Notes under the pieces: model-generated
The model's input: only the letters and a program-made list of their open reading frames with translations
Told to the model about the DNA's origin: nothing
Databases searched by the model: none
Shown: one piece after another, positions 36,706-45,602 of the stretch
Layout: every line of letters begins with the position of its first letter
How positions within the stretch are numbered: position 1 is the first letter of the stretch
Program-made: the position numbers and the translations under genes
NCBI GenBank assembly: GCA_029979265.1
Contig: JAPOHW010000009.1
Location: 62,001-126,000 of the forward strand
Source: Actinomycetota bacterium
Lineage (GTDB): Bacteria; Actinomycetota; Acidimicrobiia; Acidimicrobiales; Aldehydirespiratoraceae
Direction: 5' to 3'
Length of the DNA: 64,000 nucleotides

Positions 36706-37563
36706 ATGTACGAGCTCTCCGGGATCGTCGACCTCGACCGCTACCCGCTCCACGAACCCGACTCGACCGCGTACCTCGCAGCTGTCGCCGCTGCACGCCA
36801 GGGGTTGCGGTCGGTTGGCTGCGCGGTCGTCAAGGACCTCGTTCGACCCGAGGCGGTTGGGCTGCTCAACGACGAGATCATCGAGCGAAAGCACACCACC
36901 CACTTCTCGACACAGATGATGAACCCGTACTTCCACACCGAGGTCAACGACGAGTTTCCCCACCACCACCCGGTCAACACGTTCCTCGAACGCTCAAGCG
37001 GGTTCATACCGGGTGACGCATGGGATCCCGACTGTGCCACCGACGTGATGTTTCGGGCACCCGAACTCGCCCGCTTCCTGGCCGACTGCCTCGAGATCCC
37101 CGAGCTCCACTGCTACGCCGATCCGCTTGCAGGACTCACCGCCAACATCCTCGACCCCGGCCAGCTGTTCACCTGGCACTTCGACACGAACGACTTCGCC
37201 GTCACCGTTCTCGTGCAGGAAGCCGACGAGGGTGGCCTGTTCGAGTACTGCCCGGCGATCCGCAACGCCGACGACGAGGGCTTCGATCGCATCGCTGGCG
37301 TGCTCGGCGGAGATCGCACCGGTGTGCACACCCTTGACCTCCGCCCCGGCGACCTGCAGATCTTCCAGGGTCGCCACAGTCTCCATCAGGTCTCGCGGGT
37401 GCCTGCCACCAGCCGACCACGACACGCGGCGATCTTCGCCTACACCCGCGAACCCGGTGTGATCGGTCGCGTCACCCGCACCCAACAACTCTTCGGTCGC
37501 GTGATGCAGGAGCATGTCGATGCCGAGCGGGCGCGCGTGCGTTCCGACGCGCTCATCGACTGA
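36706..37563 (+). CDS. Fe(II)/2-oxoglutarate-dependent oxygenase (HalD/BesD-fold-like hydroxylase)
   Basis: The 285-residue product has a double-stranded beta-helix core with the metal motif HFD (His158, Asp160), a distal His in the HSLHQVSR segment (224 or 227) and a candidate 2-oxoglutarate Arg nearby. The context TWHFDTNDFAVTVLVQ with GGLFEYCPA resembles the HalD/BesD-type amino-acid halogenase fold, but here Asp160 is intact, which predicts hydroxylation, not halogenation. A second oxygenase gene follows 17 bases downstream. The substrate is unknown, possibly a free amino acid or betaine. Confidence 0.62.
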   Translation: MYELSGIVDLDRYPLHEPDSTAYLAAVAAARQGLRSVGCAVVKDLVRPEAVGLLNDEIIERKHTTHFSTQMMNPYFHTEVNDEFPHHHPVNTFLERSSGFIPGDAWDPDCATDVMFRAPELARFLADCLEIPELHCYADPLAGLTANILDPGQLFTWHFDTNDFAVTVLVQEADEGGLFEYCPAIRNADDEGFDRIAGVLGGDRTGVHTLDLRPGDLQIFQGRHSLHQVSRVPATSRPRHAAIFAYTREPGVIGRVTRTQQLFGRVMQEHVDAERARVRSDALID

Positions 37564-37580
37564 TCGCTACCGTCGCGTCC

Positions 37581-38486
37581 ATGCCGCTTCCGCAGCCGTC
37601 AACCGATCCCAACCGACACCGGGCCGACCTCGACGAGTTCGGCTATTGCATCGTGGCCGACGCGCTCTCGGCCGACGAGGCGGCTGCGCTGACGGACAGG
37701 ATCAGTGCCCAGGCGGCTGCAGAACGCTCGCAGGCGCTCGATTTCCACTATCCGGCCGACGGCGACGACGACGTCAACCAGTGGGTGTACCAGCTGCTCG
37801 CCAAGGGCGACGAGTTCCAGGCGCTGGCCCTGCACCCGACCGCTCGAGCACTCGCCACCCACGTCCTCGGAGTCGACCACATCCTGTCATCGGTCGATGC
37901 CCATATCACCCACCCGGGTAACAAGCCGATGGCGCTCCACCTCGATCAGTGGTGGATGCCCCAGCCGACGGTGCCCGGCACTCCCCATGTGCGCCAGGGC
38001 GACCTGACCCGAACGTCGGGGCCGTACGGCGAGCCGACGCCGGCCGACACCCCGATCTCACCGCCGATGGTCTGCAACATGATGTGGATGGCGAACGAGT
38101 TCACCACGGAGAACGGCGCCACCCGAATCGTGCCGGGCAGCCACCTCGCCGGCTGTCAGCCCGATCCGAGCCGCACCGACTACGGCGAGATTGCGATCGA
38201 AGCGCCGGCCGGCTCATTGCTCGTGTGGGAGGGACGGACCTGGCATGCCGCCGGCCTCAACACCTCCGACCACCCGCGCTTCGGTGTGGTCACCTACTTC
38301 TGCGCTCCGATCGTCCGATCGCTTGCGAACCTGACGTACGGCATGCGCACCGAGACCCGCACGGCGATGGATCCGGAACTGCTCAGACTCGCTGGCTTCA
38401 CCCCGTGGAACAGCTATGGCATGACCGACGATCCGTACGCCGATGTGGCCCGGCCCGGCGATCAGACTGCAGGCCGCCTCGAGTAG
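37581..38486 (+). CDS. Phytanoyl-CoA dioxygenase (PhyH) family Fe(II)/2OG oxygenase
   Basis: The 301-residue PhyH-like enzyme has metal ligands His120 and Asp122 (HLDQWW), His222 (TWHAAG) and 2-oxoglutarate Arg233 (HPRFG), with the family block NGATRIVPGSHL at about 178-189. PhyH relatives hydroxylate lipids, ectoine or small metabolites. It follows the other oxygenase gene closely, so the two may act in sequence. Its TAG stop lies inside the hairpin 38479-38500. Confidence 0.78.
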   Translation: MPLPQPSTDPNRHRADLDEFGYCIVADALSADEAAALTDRISAQAAAERSQALDFHYPADGDDDVNQWVYQLLAKGDEFQALALHPTARALATHVLGVDHILSSVDAHITHPGNKPMALHLDQWWMPQPTVPGTPHVRQGDLTRTSGPYGEPTPADTPISPPMVCNMMWMANEFTTENGATRIVPGSHLAGCQPDPSRTDYGEIAIEAPAGSLLVWEGRTWHAAGLNTSDHPRFGVVTYFCAPIVRSLANLTYGMRTETRTAMDPELLRLAGFTPWNSYGMTDDPYADVARPGDQTAGRLE

Positions 38487-38500
38487 CACCTGCTACTCGA
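38479..38500. terminator. Bidirectional hairpin carrying the stop codons of both convergent genes
   Basis: A perfect 9-bp stem (TCGAGTAGC at 38479-38487, GCTACTCGA at 38492-38500) with an ACCT loop contains the TAG of the PhyH gene in one arm and the TAG of the NTF2-like gene in the other. A single palindrome thus ends both genes and could end both transcripts. Confidence 0.55.
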
Positions 38501-38873
38501 ACAACGCAGTGAGTGACGCAGGATTGATCCACTCGTCGAGTCGGTGGATCAAGCCATCGTCGCCCACTGCAACGAGCGCGATCGCTTCGGCGACGAGGTC
38601 TTGACCTGCAAGGGTTGTGATCTCCAACCTGTGCTGCTGGAGATAGCCACCCTCGATCGGTTCGAGACGACGAACGACGTACTCGCGACGCAACGCCCGC
38701 CTTCCCATCGCTGCCATCAGCGCCATGTTCTGATCGACGGTCTGGGTCACCCCGTCGAAGTCGTGCCAAATCTCCGCATCGGGGTGGTAACACCCTCGGG
38801 CTGCCTCCACATCGCCATGGTTCAACGCAGCGAGGAAGCGGTGCGCAACATCGGGGACAGCCATGGACGCCAA
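38493..38873 (-). CDS. Nuclear transport factor 2 (SnoaL-like) family protein
   Basis: This 126-residue cone-shaped alpha+beta-barrel protein has the N-terminal VAHRFLAALNHGDVEAARGCYHPDAEIWHDF pattern of NTF2/SnoaL-like proteins, with acidic and His residues that may line a small-ligand pocket. The function is unknown; relatives act as isomerases, hydrolases or ligand binders. It follows the DddP-like gene by 31 bases on the same strand and probably ends that operon. Confidence 0.7.
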   Translation of the reverse strand: MASMAVPDVAHRFLAALNHGDVEAARGCYHPDAEIWHDFDGVTQTVDQNMALMAAMGRRALRREYVVRRLEPIEGGYLQQHRLEITTLAGQDLVAEAIALVAVGDDGLIHRLDEWINPASLTALFE

Positions 38874-38904
38874 TCTAGGTCGAACCCAGCACAGTCCTGG
38901 ACGG

Positions 38905-40215
38905 TCACTCGACGAGGCTCACCGGGAAGTCGGTGAGCAGTTCTGGGCCATGCTCGGTCACCAGGTACTGGTTTTCGAGCTTCACGCCCTCTCCGCCTTC
39001 GCGGGAACCGATGTAGCTCTCGCTCGAGAGCACCATGCCGACCTCGAGATGATCGTCGAGACCCCACTCGTCCCAGGCCCACGGGTGATAGATGTCGGGG
39101 TACTCGTCACACTGGCCGACCCCGTGAAACTTCACCGAGTAGTGCCGGTACTGCTCTCGTGGCGGCATGGTCGAGTCGAAGGTGAGCTCACGGAAGCTGC
39201 GGCCCGGCGTGAGCAGCTCGGCGTTCGATCGCACCATCTCGTCGGCCATGTCGAACAACTGCTGCTGATGCCCCGTCGGCGCCTTGTCGCCGCAGATCCA
39301 CGTACGGGAGATGTCGACCATCATCCCGTAGGCCCCGACGAGATCGGTGTCGTAGGCGACGATGTCGCCATTGTCGACGACACGGGCCGATGCCTCCTGG
39401 AACCAGGGATTGGTGCGCGGACCGGACGAGAGAATCTGCGTCTCGATCCACTCGCCACCCCGGGCGATGTTGCCCTCGTGGAGCTTGGCCCAGATCTCAC
39501 GTTCGGTCATCCCGGGCTCCATGCGTCGACGCATGTCGCCCATCGCCGCCTGGCAGGCATGGGCCGAGCAGCGCATCGCCCGGATCTCGTCGGGACCCTT
39601 GATCTTGCGAGCCTCCTCCATGATCTCCTGGCCGTTGGCGATCGAGAGGCCCCCTGCTTCCAGCGCCTTGAAGCCGAGATAGCTGCACTGGTCGACAGCG
39701 ATACGGGGATGGGTACCACAACGCTCACCGATGACGTCGAGCAGGTCGGCTGCCCAACGATGGGTGAGTTCCTCGTAGCGGCTCCCGGCGAGGAAGTAGG
39801 TCGAGCCGATCGCCGGGCGTACCTCGGTCACCACATGACTGTGACCCGAGAGGAACTCGCAGCCCTCGTAATCCCAGACGGTGACCTCGCCGTCGCCGCT
39901 CACGAAGGCATAGCGGGCGGCATTGTGCATCACCCACAGCTGCATGTTGGTGGTGTCGGAGACATAGCGAATGTTCATCGGATCCATGACGAGCACCCCA
40001 TCACAGCGGTATTTCTGCAGGGTTTCGACCGTCCGGTCGACCCGGTACTGCCGCATGGCCGGCAGGTCGGGGAGTTCGAGACCGTCTGCGATCCACTCGG
40101 CTTCGAGCGTCGCACCAGGCCCGATGTTCAGATGATGAAGGTCACCCGCCGCGCGCGCCATTTCGACGGTGCCGTCGAGTGCCTCCTGGACCGACCTGCG
40201 AATGCGACCGCCCAT
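38905..40215 (-). CDS. M24-family metalloenzyme, DddP (DMSP lyase)-like
   Basis: The 436-residue pita-bread-fold protein resembles DddP, the dinuclear-metal DMSP lyase that releases DMS and acrylate. The DddP-like segment NIRYVSDTTNMQLWVMHN is at 81-98. Candidate metal ligands are Asp289, Asp291, Asp301, His364, Glu399 and Glu414; their spacing (2, 10, 63, 35, 15) almost equals what I recall for Ruegeria DddP, and Asp370 falls where that enzyme has its catalytic Asp377. The alternative is another M24 hydrolase, for example creatinase-like. ATG 40215 lies four bases after the FAD enzyme's stop. Confidence 0.68.
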   Translation of the reverse strand: MGGRIRRSVQEALDGTVEMARAAGDLHHLNIGPGATLEAEWIADGLELPDLPAMRQYRVDRTVETLQKYRCDGVLVMDPMNIRYVSDTTNMQLWVMHNAARYAFVSGDGEVTVWDYEGCEFLSGHSHVVTEVRPAIGSTYFLAGSRYEELTHRWAADLLDVIGERCGTHPRIAVDQCSYLGFKALEAGGLSIANGQEIMEEARKIKGPDEIRAMRCSAHACQAAMGDMRRRMEPGMTEREIWAKLHEGNIARGGEWIETQILSSGPRTNPWFQEASARVVDNGDIVAYDTDLVGAYGMMVDISRTWICGDKAPTGHQQQLFDMADEMVRSNAELLTPGRSFRELTFDSTMPPREQYRHYSVKFHGVGQCDEYPDIYHPWAWDEWGLDDHLEVGMVLSSESYIGSREGGEGVKLENQYLVTEHGPELLTDFPVSLVE

Positions 40216-40219
40216 GTCC

Positions 40220-42757
40220 CTACCCCCGCATCCGCTCGCCGTCACGATCCCACAGACAGCCGTCGATGCGTCGTGCCGACCGGTTGACACCGACGACCTC
40301 GATCTCCCACGGTCCGTCGGACTCAGCCAACGCAGTTGGCACATAGCCGAGGGCCACCGACGTCTCACTGTGATGGGCGTAGCCCCCCGATGTCACCCAG
40401 CCGACAACCTCGCCATCGTGCCAGATCGGCTCATCGCCGATCACATCGACGCCGCCGCGACCCGACTGGCTCTCCACTGCGAACGTCGTGAGCGCTCTCG
40501 CCCCGCCCGGACCACCGTCGGCGTACTTCGCCGCCAGTGCGTCACGACCGATGAAATCCTTCTCCATGCGAATGAACCGGCCGAGGTTGGCCTCGAACGG
40601 GTCGTAGATCGGCCGGTACTCGCGGGCCCAACCGCCGAAGCTCTTCTCGAGCCGGAGCGAGTTGAGGGCGTGAAGACCGAACAGTTGCATGCCGAACTCC
40701 TCGCCGGCTTCGACCAACAACTCGTAGACGTATCGCTGATAGCGCGCCGGCATCCAGAATTCGTACCCGAGGTCTCCGGTGAACGTCACGCGGCCACACC
40801 ACACCGGGGCAAGACCGATGTTCATCTCCGTGAACGCCATGAACCGCATCCCGGCCTGGCTCACGTCGACGTCGGTGACCTTTTCGAGAACGGCGCGTGC
40901 GTTGGGTCCGCAGATCGAGAGGCCGCAGGTTTCGAACCCGAGGGTCTCGTAGCGAACCGACCCGTCGCCGGGCAGGTTCATGTCGAACCACCGCTCGTAG
41001 TAGCGCTCGGCGGCTCCCGACCCGAAGAGGACGAACGACTCGTGCGAACGGGTGTTGCCGGTCGCACCACCGGTCACGGTCGACTCGGGGCCTTCGGCCT
41101 CGCCGATCGCTGCGCCGAGCGTGGCGACGGTCAGGTCACCGATCAGGTTGCCGCTGTGGTTGGTCATCGGTGTCAGTGCCATACGGCCAGGGTTCGGGAG
41201 ACGACCGGCGAGCACCCTGTCCAGGTACTGACGAGCTCCTGGGCCGGTGAACCGGAACTTCGAGAACCCGGTGGTCTCGAACAGTCCGACACTTGCACGA
41301 ACGGCGAGTGTCTCAGCGCGCACCCGGTCCCACGCGTTCGATCGGCCGAAGGTGACCTCCTCAACCGGTTCCTCGCCATCGTTTTGGAACCACAGGGCTG
41401 CTTCCAGGCCGTAGCCGTCACCGAAAACGGCATTCCGGCTGACGAGTCGGTCATAGATCGGTGAGGTCTGGACAGTGCGACCCATCGGCAGAAACTCGTT
41501 CGGAAAGGTGATCCGGAACCGGCGGGAGTAGTTCTCCCGCACCTTCTCGTTGGTGTAGGCCATGGTCGCAAAGTCGCCGTACCGGGCGATGTCCATGCCC
41601 CACACATCGGCGCCGGGATCGCCTTCGATCATCCAGTTGGCCACCGACAGACCGACGCCCCCCGACTGCGACAGACCGGCCATGACTGCGCACGCCGACC
41701 AGAAACCGGGCAGCCCTCGGACCGGACCGATCAGCGGGTTGCCGTCGGGAGCAAAGGTGAACGGGCCGTTGATGACCTGCTTGATGCCGGCCTCGGCAAA
41801 GATCGGGAAGTGCTTGAACCCGGTGTCGAGTGATTCGGCGATGCGTTCGAGGTCAGGTGTGAGCAGGCGGGCGCCGAAATCCCATGGCGTCTGCTTGGCC
41901 GACCACGGCTTGCCGTTGCGCTCATAGGTGCCCATCAGCAGGCCGTTGCCCTCCTGTCGCATGTAGATCTCGCCACCGAAGTCGACGGCATGAATGATCT
42001 CCTTGCCGTGCTGCTGGTTGTACTGCACGACCTCGGGGATCTCTTCGGTCAACAGGTACATGTGCTCCATGGCGAGGAGGGGAAGCTCGAGGCCCACCAT
42101 TCGGCCGACTTCGCGGGCCCACAGACCGCCGGCATTGACGACGTGCTCACAGCGGATCACTCCCCTGTCCTCGTCGTTGGTGGTGTCGAAGAGGACGAGT
42201 TCCCAGCCCCCGTCGGCGGTGCGGTTGATGTCACGAACCCAGGTGTGGCGGTAGGTCTCGGCCCCCAGTTTGCGGCTGCACTCGAGGTAACCGTGGGTGA
42301 TCTGGGACGGGTCGAGATGGCCCTCGTGAGCGTCCCACATGGCCCCGACGAAGTACTGCTCGTCGAGGATCGGCAGGAGGTCTTTGGCTTCCTTGGTCGA
42401 GATGAGTTCGGTCTCCATCCCGAGGTAGCGGCCGCGAGCGTGGGTCATGCGGAGCCAGTCCATCCGCTCCGGCGTGTCGGCCAGCGCAACACCACCGGTG
42501 ATGTGCATCGACGCGTCGATACCCGACTCGCGCTGGATCTCGTCGTACAGCTCGATCGTGTACTGCTGCAGTTTGGCGACGTTGGGGTCCCCGTTCAGGG
42601 TGTGCATGCCGCCCGCAGAGTGCCAAGTCGAACCTGCCGTGTACTCCGCCCGTTCCAACAACACGACATCGGTCCAGCCTCCCTTGGCAAGGTGGTAGAG
42701 GACAGATGCTCCGACGACGCCACCGCCGACGACGACGACCTGGGTGTTGGTTTTCAT
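40220..42757 (-). CDS. FAD-dependent dimethylglycine/sarcosine dehydrogenase-type enzyme with GcvT domain
   Basis: The 845-residue fusion has an N-terminal DAO-type FAD domain (VVVGGGVVGASV, residues 7-19), then a linker domain and a C-terminal aminomethyltransferase (GcvT) fold (about 450-845). His46 in AGSTWHSAGG occupies the place of the covalent-flavin His in dimethylglycine dehydrogenases. Such enzymes oxidatively demethylate a tertiary amine and pass formaldehyde to tetrahydrofolate. The gene lies 10 bases after the Rieske gene, so glycine betaine to dimethylglycine to sarcosine is a natural reading. Confidence 0.83.
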   Translation of the reverse strand: MKTNTQVVVVGGGVVGASVLYHLAKGGWTDVVLLERAEYTAGSTWHSAGGMHTLNGDPNVAKLQQYTIELYDEIQRESGIDASMHITGGVALADTPERMDWLRMTHARGRYLGMETELISTKEAKDLLPILDEQYFVGAMWDAHEGHLDPSQITHGYLECSRKLGAETYRHTWVRDINRTADGGWELVLFDTTNDEDRGVIRCEHVVNAGGLWAREVGRMVGLELPLLAMEHMYLLTEEIPEVVQYNQQHGKEIIHAVDFGGEIYMRQEGNGLLMGTYERNGKPWSAKQTPWDFGARLLTPDLERIAESLDTGFKHFPIFAEAGIKQVINGPFTFAPDGNPLIGPVRGLPGFWSACAVMAGLSQSGGVGLSVANWMIEGDPGADVWGMDIARYGDFATMAYTNEKVRENYSRRFRITFPNEFLPMGRTVQTSPIYDRLVSRNAVFGDGYGLEAALWFQNDGEEPVEEVTFGRSNAWDRVRAETLAVRASVGLFETTGFSKFRFTGPGARQYLDRVLAGRLPNPGRMALTPMTNHSGNLIGDLTVATLGAAIGEAEGPESTVTGGATGNTRSHESFVLFGSGAAERYYERWFDMNLPGDGSVRYETLGFETCGLSICGPNARAVLEKVTDVDVSQAGMRFMAFTEMNIGLAPVWCGRVTFTGDLGYEFWMPARYQRYVYELLVEAGEEFGMQLFGLHALNSLRLEKSFGGWAREYRPIYDPFEANLGRFIRMEKDFIGRDALAAKYADGGPGGARALTTFAVESQSGRGGVDVIGDEPIWHDGEVVGWVTSGGYAHHSETSVALGYVPTALAESDGPWEIEVVGVNRSARRIDGCLWDRDGERMRG

Positions 42758-42767
42758 GGGAGGACCT

Positions 42768-44030
42768 TCACGAGCACTGCTCGATGGTTGGTGGGGTGGG
42801 GTTGGGACCAGTTCCGAGGCGAGACGCTTCGGAACCGTCGTCGCCTGCAGGCACGTCGATCCCGGCGAGGGAGTCGGCGGTCATGCAGTCGGCGAGCATG
42901 TTGTGGAACCGATGCAGTGGTTCCTCGAAACGGGGAGCGAGGGGACCGGCGGGAACGTTTCCCCGAGCGAGGCCGCGCTGGCCGCGCTGGCAGATGTCGA
43001 TGTCTTCGTTGTTGACGTCGAACCAGAATGCACGGGTGGCATCGAGCTCACCTCCGGTGAGCTCGGGAGTGGACGGAGGCAACAGGAACGTGCACGTCTC
43101 GCGGGTGAGGCCAGGGGCCACCGGATCGAGGCGCATGACGAAGACATGGTTCGGCAGCACCGAGAAGATGACGTTCGGGTAGATGGCGATGTGACGGCCA
43201 CTGGTGGCGTCGGAGTCGTCGAGTCCGTCAGCAGCAGGCAGCACGAGCCAGTCGTCGCGGTCATCACCCGACACCGGTGTGGTGGTCTGGCCGCAGTACA
43301 TCCCGGGGCCCTGATAGCGGTAGTGGTCCTTGACCCGACTGACCTTGGCGAGCTCGGGATGGACCCATGTGAGGTGGTAGTACTCCTGGAAGTTCTCGCT
43401 GATGAGCTTCCAGTTGGCGGCGATGTCGAGGACCGCTGTTTCCTCGATGCGCCACTGCTCGAAGCCGTAGCCGCCCATACGGTCGGGTAGGTCGCCGAGC
43501 CACTGGTCGAGCGGCGGGGTGTCGTCGGCGAGGCAGGCGAACAGGAGCGGGCCCCATGTGGCAACCCGCACCGGGATGAGTCCGAAGTCGGCGGGGTCGA
43601 AGTCGTCGCGGGGAACCTCGTCGAACAACGGTGTGGCTTTCAGCGTGCCGTCGGTGCCGTACCCCCACCGGTGGTAGGGGCAGCGAATGATGCCCGAGAC
43701 CTCACAGTCGGCCTCGGCGAGCTCGGTCCCTCGATGACGGCACGCGTTGAGAAAGCCCCGAAGCTCACCGTCCTCGGCCCGGGTGACGATGATCGATTTC
43801 TGCCCGAGCTGGCGGACGAGCAGCGGACCGGATTCGGAGACCTCACCGGCCAGGCCGATGGTGACCCATGCCCGCTCGAAGACGAGTTGCTGCTCGAGCG
43901 CGAAGAACCGGTCGTCGACGTAGGCCGACGGGTGGAGACCGCTCGACCGACGCAGCGGTGCTCTCGTGCCGCGCCATGCTGCCTCGTCGGTCCAGTCGGT
44001 CAGGTCGGGTTGTACGGGGATGTTCACCAC
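42768..44030 (-). CDS. Rieske non-heme iron oxygenase, alpha subunit (betaine demethylase-like)
   Basis: The 420-residue oxygenase has a Rieske 2Fe-2S site (Cys97, His99, Cys117, His120; CRH...CPYH) and a catalytic domain with mononuclear iron ligands His219 and His224 (NFQEYYHLTWVH) and an acidic ligand later. This plan fits GbcA, glycine betaine monooxygenase, and related quaternary-amine demethylases. No reductase (GbcB) gene is in the window. The start is a GTG 10 bases after mttB2 behind AGGAG. The substrate is not proven. Confidence 0.8.
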   Translation of the reverse strand: MVNIPVQPDLTDWTDEAAWRGTRAPLRRSSGLHPSAYVDDRFFALEQQLVFERAWVTIGLAGEVSESGPLLVRQLGQKSIIVTRAEDGELRGFLNACRHRGTELAEADCEVSGIIRCPYHRWGYGTDGTLKATPLFDEVPRDDFDPADFGLIPVRVATWGPLLFACLADDTPPLDQWLGDLPDRMGGYGFEQWRIEETAVLDIAANWKLISENFQEYYHLTWVHPELAKVSRVKDHYRYQGPGMYCGQTTTPVSGDDRDDWLVLPAADGLDDSDATSGRHIAIYPNVIFSVLPNHVFVMRLDPVAPGLTRETCTFLLPPSTPELTGGELDATRAFWFDVNNEDIDICQRGQRGLARGNVPAGPLAPRFEEPLHRFHNMLADCMTADSLAGIDVPAGDDGSEASRLGTGPNPTPPTIEQCS

Positions 44031-44039
44031 CGTCGTCTC

Positions 44040-45602
44040 CTAGAAGTCGGTCGCAACGCCGCCCTCGGCGATACGACGGTCGACATAGTCGTCGAGCTCG
44101 GCCCGAACTGCGTCGTCCATCGTTGGCTGTTCGTAGGTGGCCAGCAATTCCTCGACCCGTCGTTCGGCATGGTCATACGACGTCGGGCGGCCGGCCTCGT
44201 CCCAGGTCTCGAAATTGCGCCAGTCGGAGATCATCGGCTTGTAGAAGGCGTCCCGATACCGGTCCTGGGTGTGCTGGGTGCCGAAATGATGGCCCCCGGG
44301 GCCGACTTCGGCGATGGCCTCGACAGCGAGGGCGGCATCGTCGACGAGGATCGGTTCGAGGAACGTCCCCACCATCTGCAAGAGGTCGGCGTCGATGACC
44401 AACTTCTCGGGACTTGCGTGGAGGCCCCCCTCCATCCATCCGGCGCCGTGGAAGACGAGGTTTGCACCGCCCATGATTGCGCCCCACAGGGAGAAGACGC
44501 TCTCGTAGCCCGCCTGGACGTCGATGGCGTTCGCAGCACAGACGTTGGAACTGCGGTAGGGAAATCCGTAGCGGCGGGCGAGTTGGCCACCGAGCATCGC
44601 CGACTGCATGAACTCTGGAGTGCCGAACGCCGGCGAGCCGGACTGCATGTCGACGTTGCTGGTGAACCCCCCGTACATGACCGGTGCGCCGCGACGAACG
44701 AGTTGTGTGAACGCAATACCGGCGAGCGCCTCGGCGTTTTGTTGCACGACCGCACCCGCCACCGTCACCGGGGCCATTGCGCCGGCCAACGTGAACGGTG
44801 TGAGGATGATCGGCTGGTTGCGGGCTGAGTACTGCATGATGCCCTCGAGCATCGGAACGTCGAGGCGGAGGGGCGAGCTGACGTTGATCACGGAGTGAAC
44901 GATGGGGTGGGTGTCGATCTCGTCCTCGGTGAGGCCGCGGACGATACGTACCATCTCGAGACAATCGATGTTGCGCTGGGCACCAAGCGAGTACACGTTC
45001 ACGGCCTTGGGCGCGAGCGTGAGGATGTCTCGGGTGGCCACCAGGTGTCTGATCGAGGCGTGGAGGTCGACCGGTTCGACCGGGTACCCGCCATGACTCT
45101 GGACGATGTTCAGCGTGTGGCACAGCCGCAGGAGGGTGCGGAAGTCGTTCTGATTGCCGGTGCGGCGTCCACCGGCCCGATCGGCGTAGTTGGGTGCACT
45201 GGCCACCGACGTGAACACCACGTTGTCACCGCCGATCCGAAGGTCGTAGCGAGGATCGGGGGCGTGCATCGTGAACTCCGAGGGCACCGACGAGACCAGA
45301 TCGGTGATGAGCTCCGGGTCGAAGCGGACTCGCTCACCATCGACGCTCGCCCCCGCTCGAGCCCACAGCGCCAGTGCGCGCGGATGCAAGAAGTCCATAC
45401 CGGTGTCGCGCAGGACCTCGAGCGATGCGAGGTGGATGGCCTCGAGTTCGTCCTCACTGACGATTGCGGTCGGCTCGAACGTCCGCCGGTACAACTGCCA
45501 CGGTCGCTGCGGCGGCGTACTCGGACCGCTCGACCGCTCACGGCGGCCGCTGCGGCGCCGCCGAGGCGCATCGGTGTCGTTCGACTGCTCGGGCACGGTC
45601 AT
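44040..45602 (-). CDS. MttB-superfamily methyltransferase (non-pyrrolysine), paralogue 2
   Basis: The 520-residue protein is clearly related to the gene at 27461 (same length; shared THE-type blocks such as INVSSPLRLD, FTLAGAMAPVT, SPAFGTPEF and FHGAGWMEGGL) but diverged enough to have another substrate. There is no in-frame TAG. It also starts with an Arg-rich tail (residues 13-23). ATG 45602 overlaps the IclR stop. No second corrinoid protein is nearby, so it presumably uses the protein at 22795. Confidence 0.83.
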   Translation of the reverse strand: MTVPEQSNDTDAPRRRRSGRRERSSGPSTPPQRPWQLYRRTFEPTAIVSEDELEAIHLASLEVLRDTGMDFLHPRALALWARAGASVDGERVRFDPELITDLVSSVPSEFTMHAPDPRYDLRIGGDNVVFTSVASAPNYADRAGGRRTGNQNDFRTLLRLCHTLNIVQSHGGYPVEPVDLHASIRHLVATRDILTLAPKAVNVYSLGAQRNIDCLEMVRIVRGLTEDEIDTHPIVHSVINVSSPLRLDVPMLEGIMQYSARNQPIILTPFTLAGAMAPVTVAGAVVQQNAEALAGIAFTQLVRRGAPVMYGGFTSNVDMQSGSPAFGTPEFMQSAMLGGQLARRYGFPYRSSNVCAANAIDVQAGYESVFSLWGAIMGGANLVFHGAGWMEGGLHASPEKLVIDADLLQMVGTFLEPILVDDAALAVEAIAEVGPGGHHFGTQHTQDRYRDAFYKPMISDWRNFETWDEAGRPTSYDHAERRVEELLATYEQPTMDDAVRAELDDYVDRRIAEGGVATDF

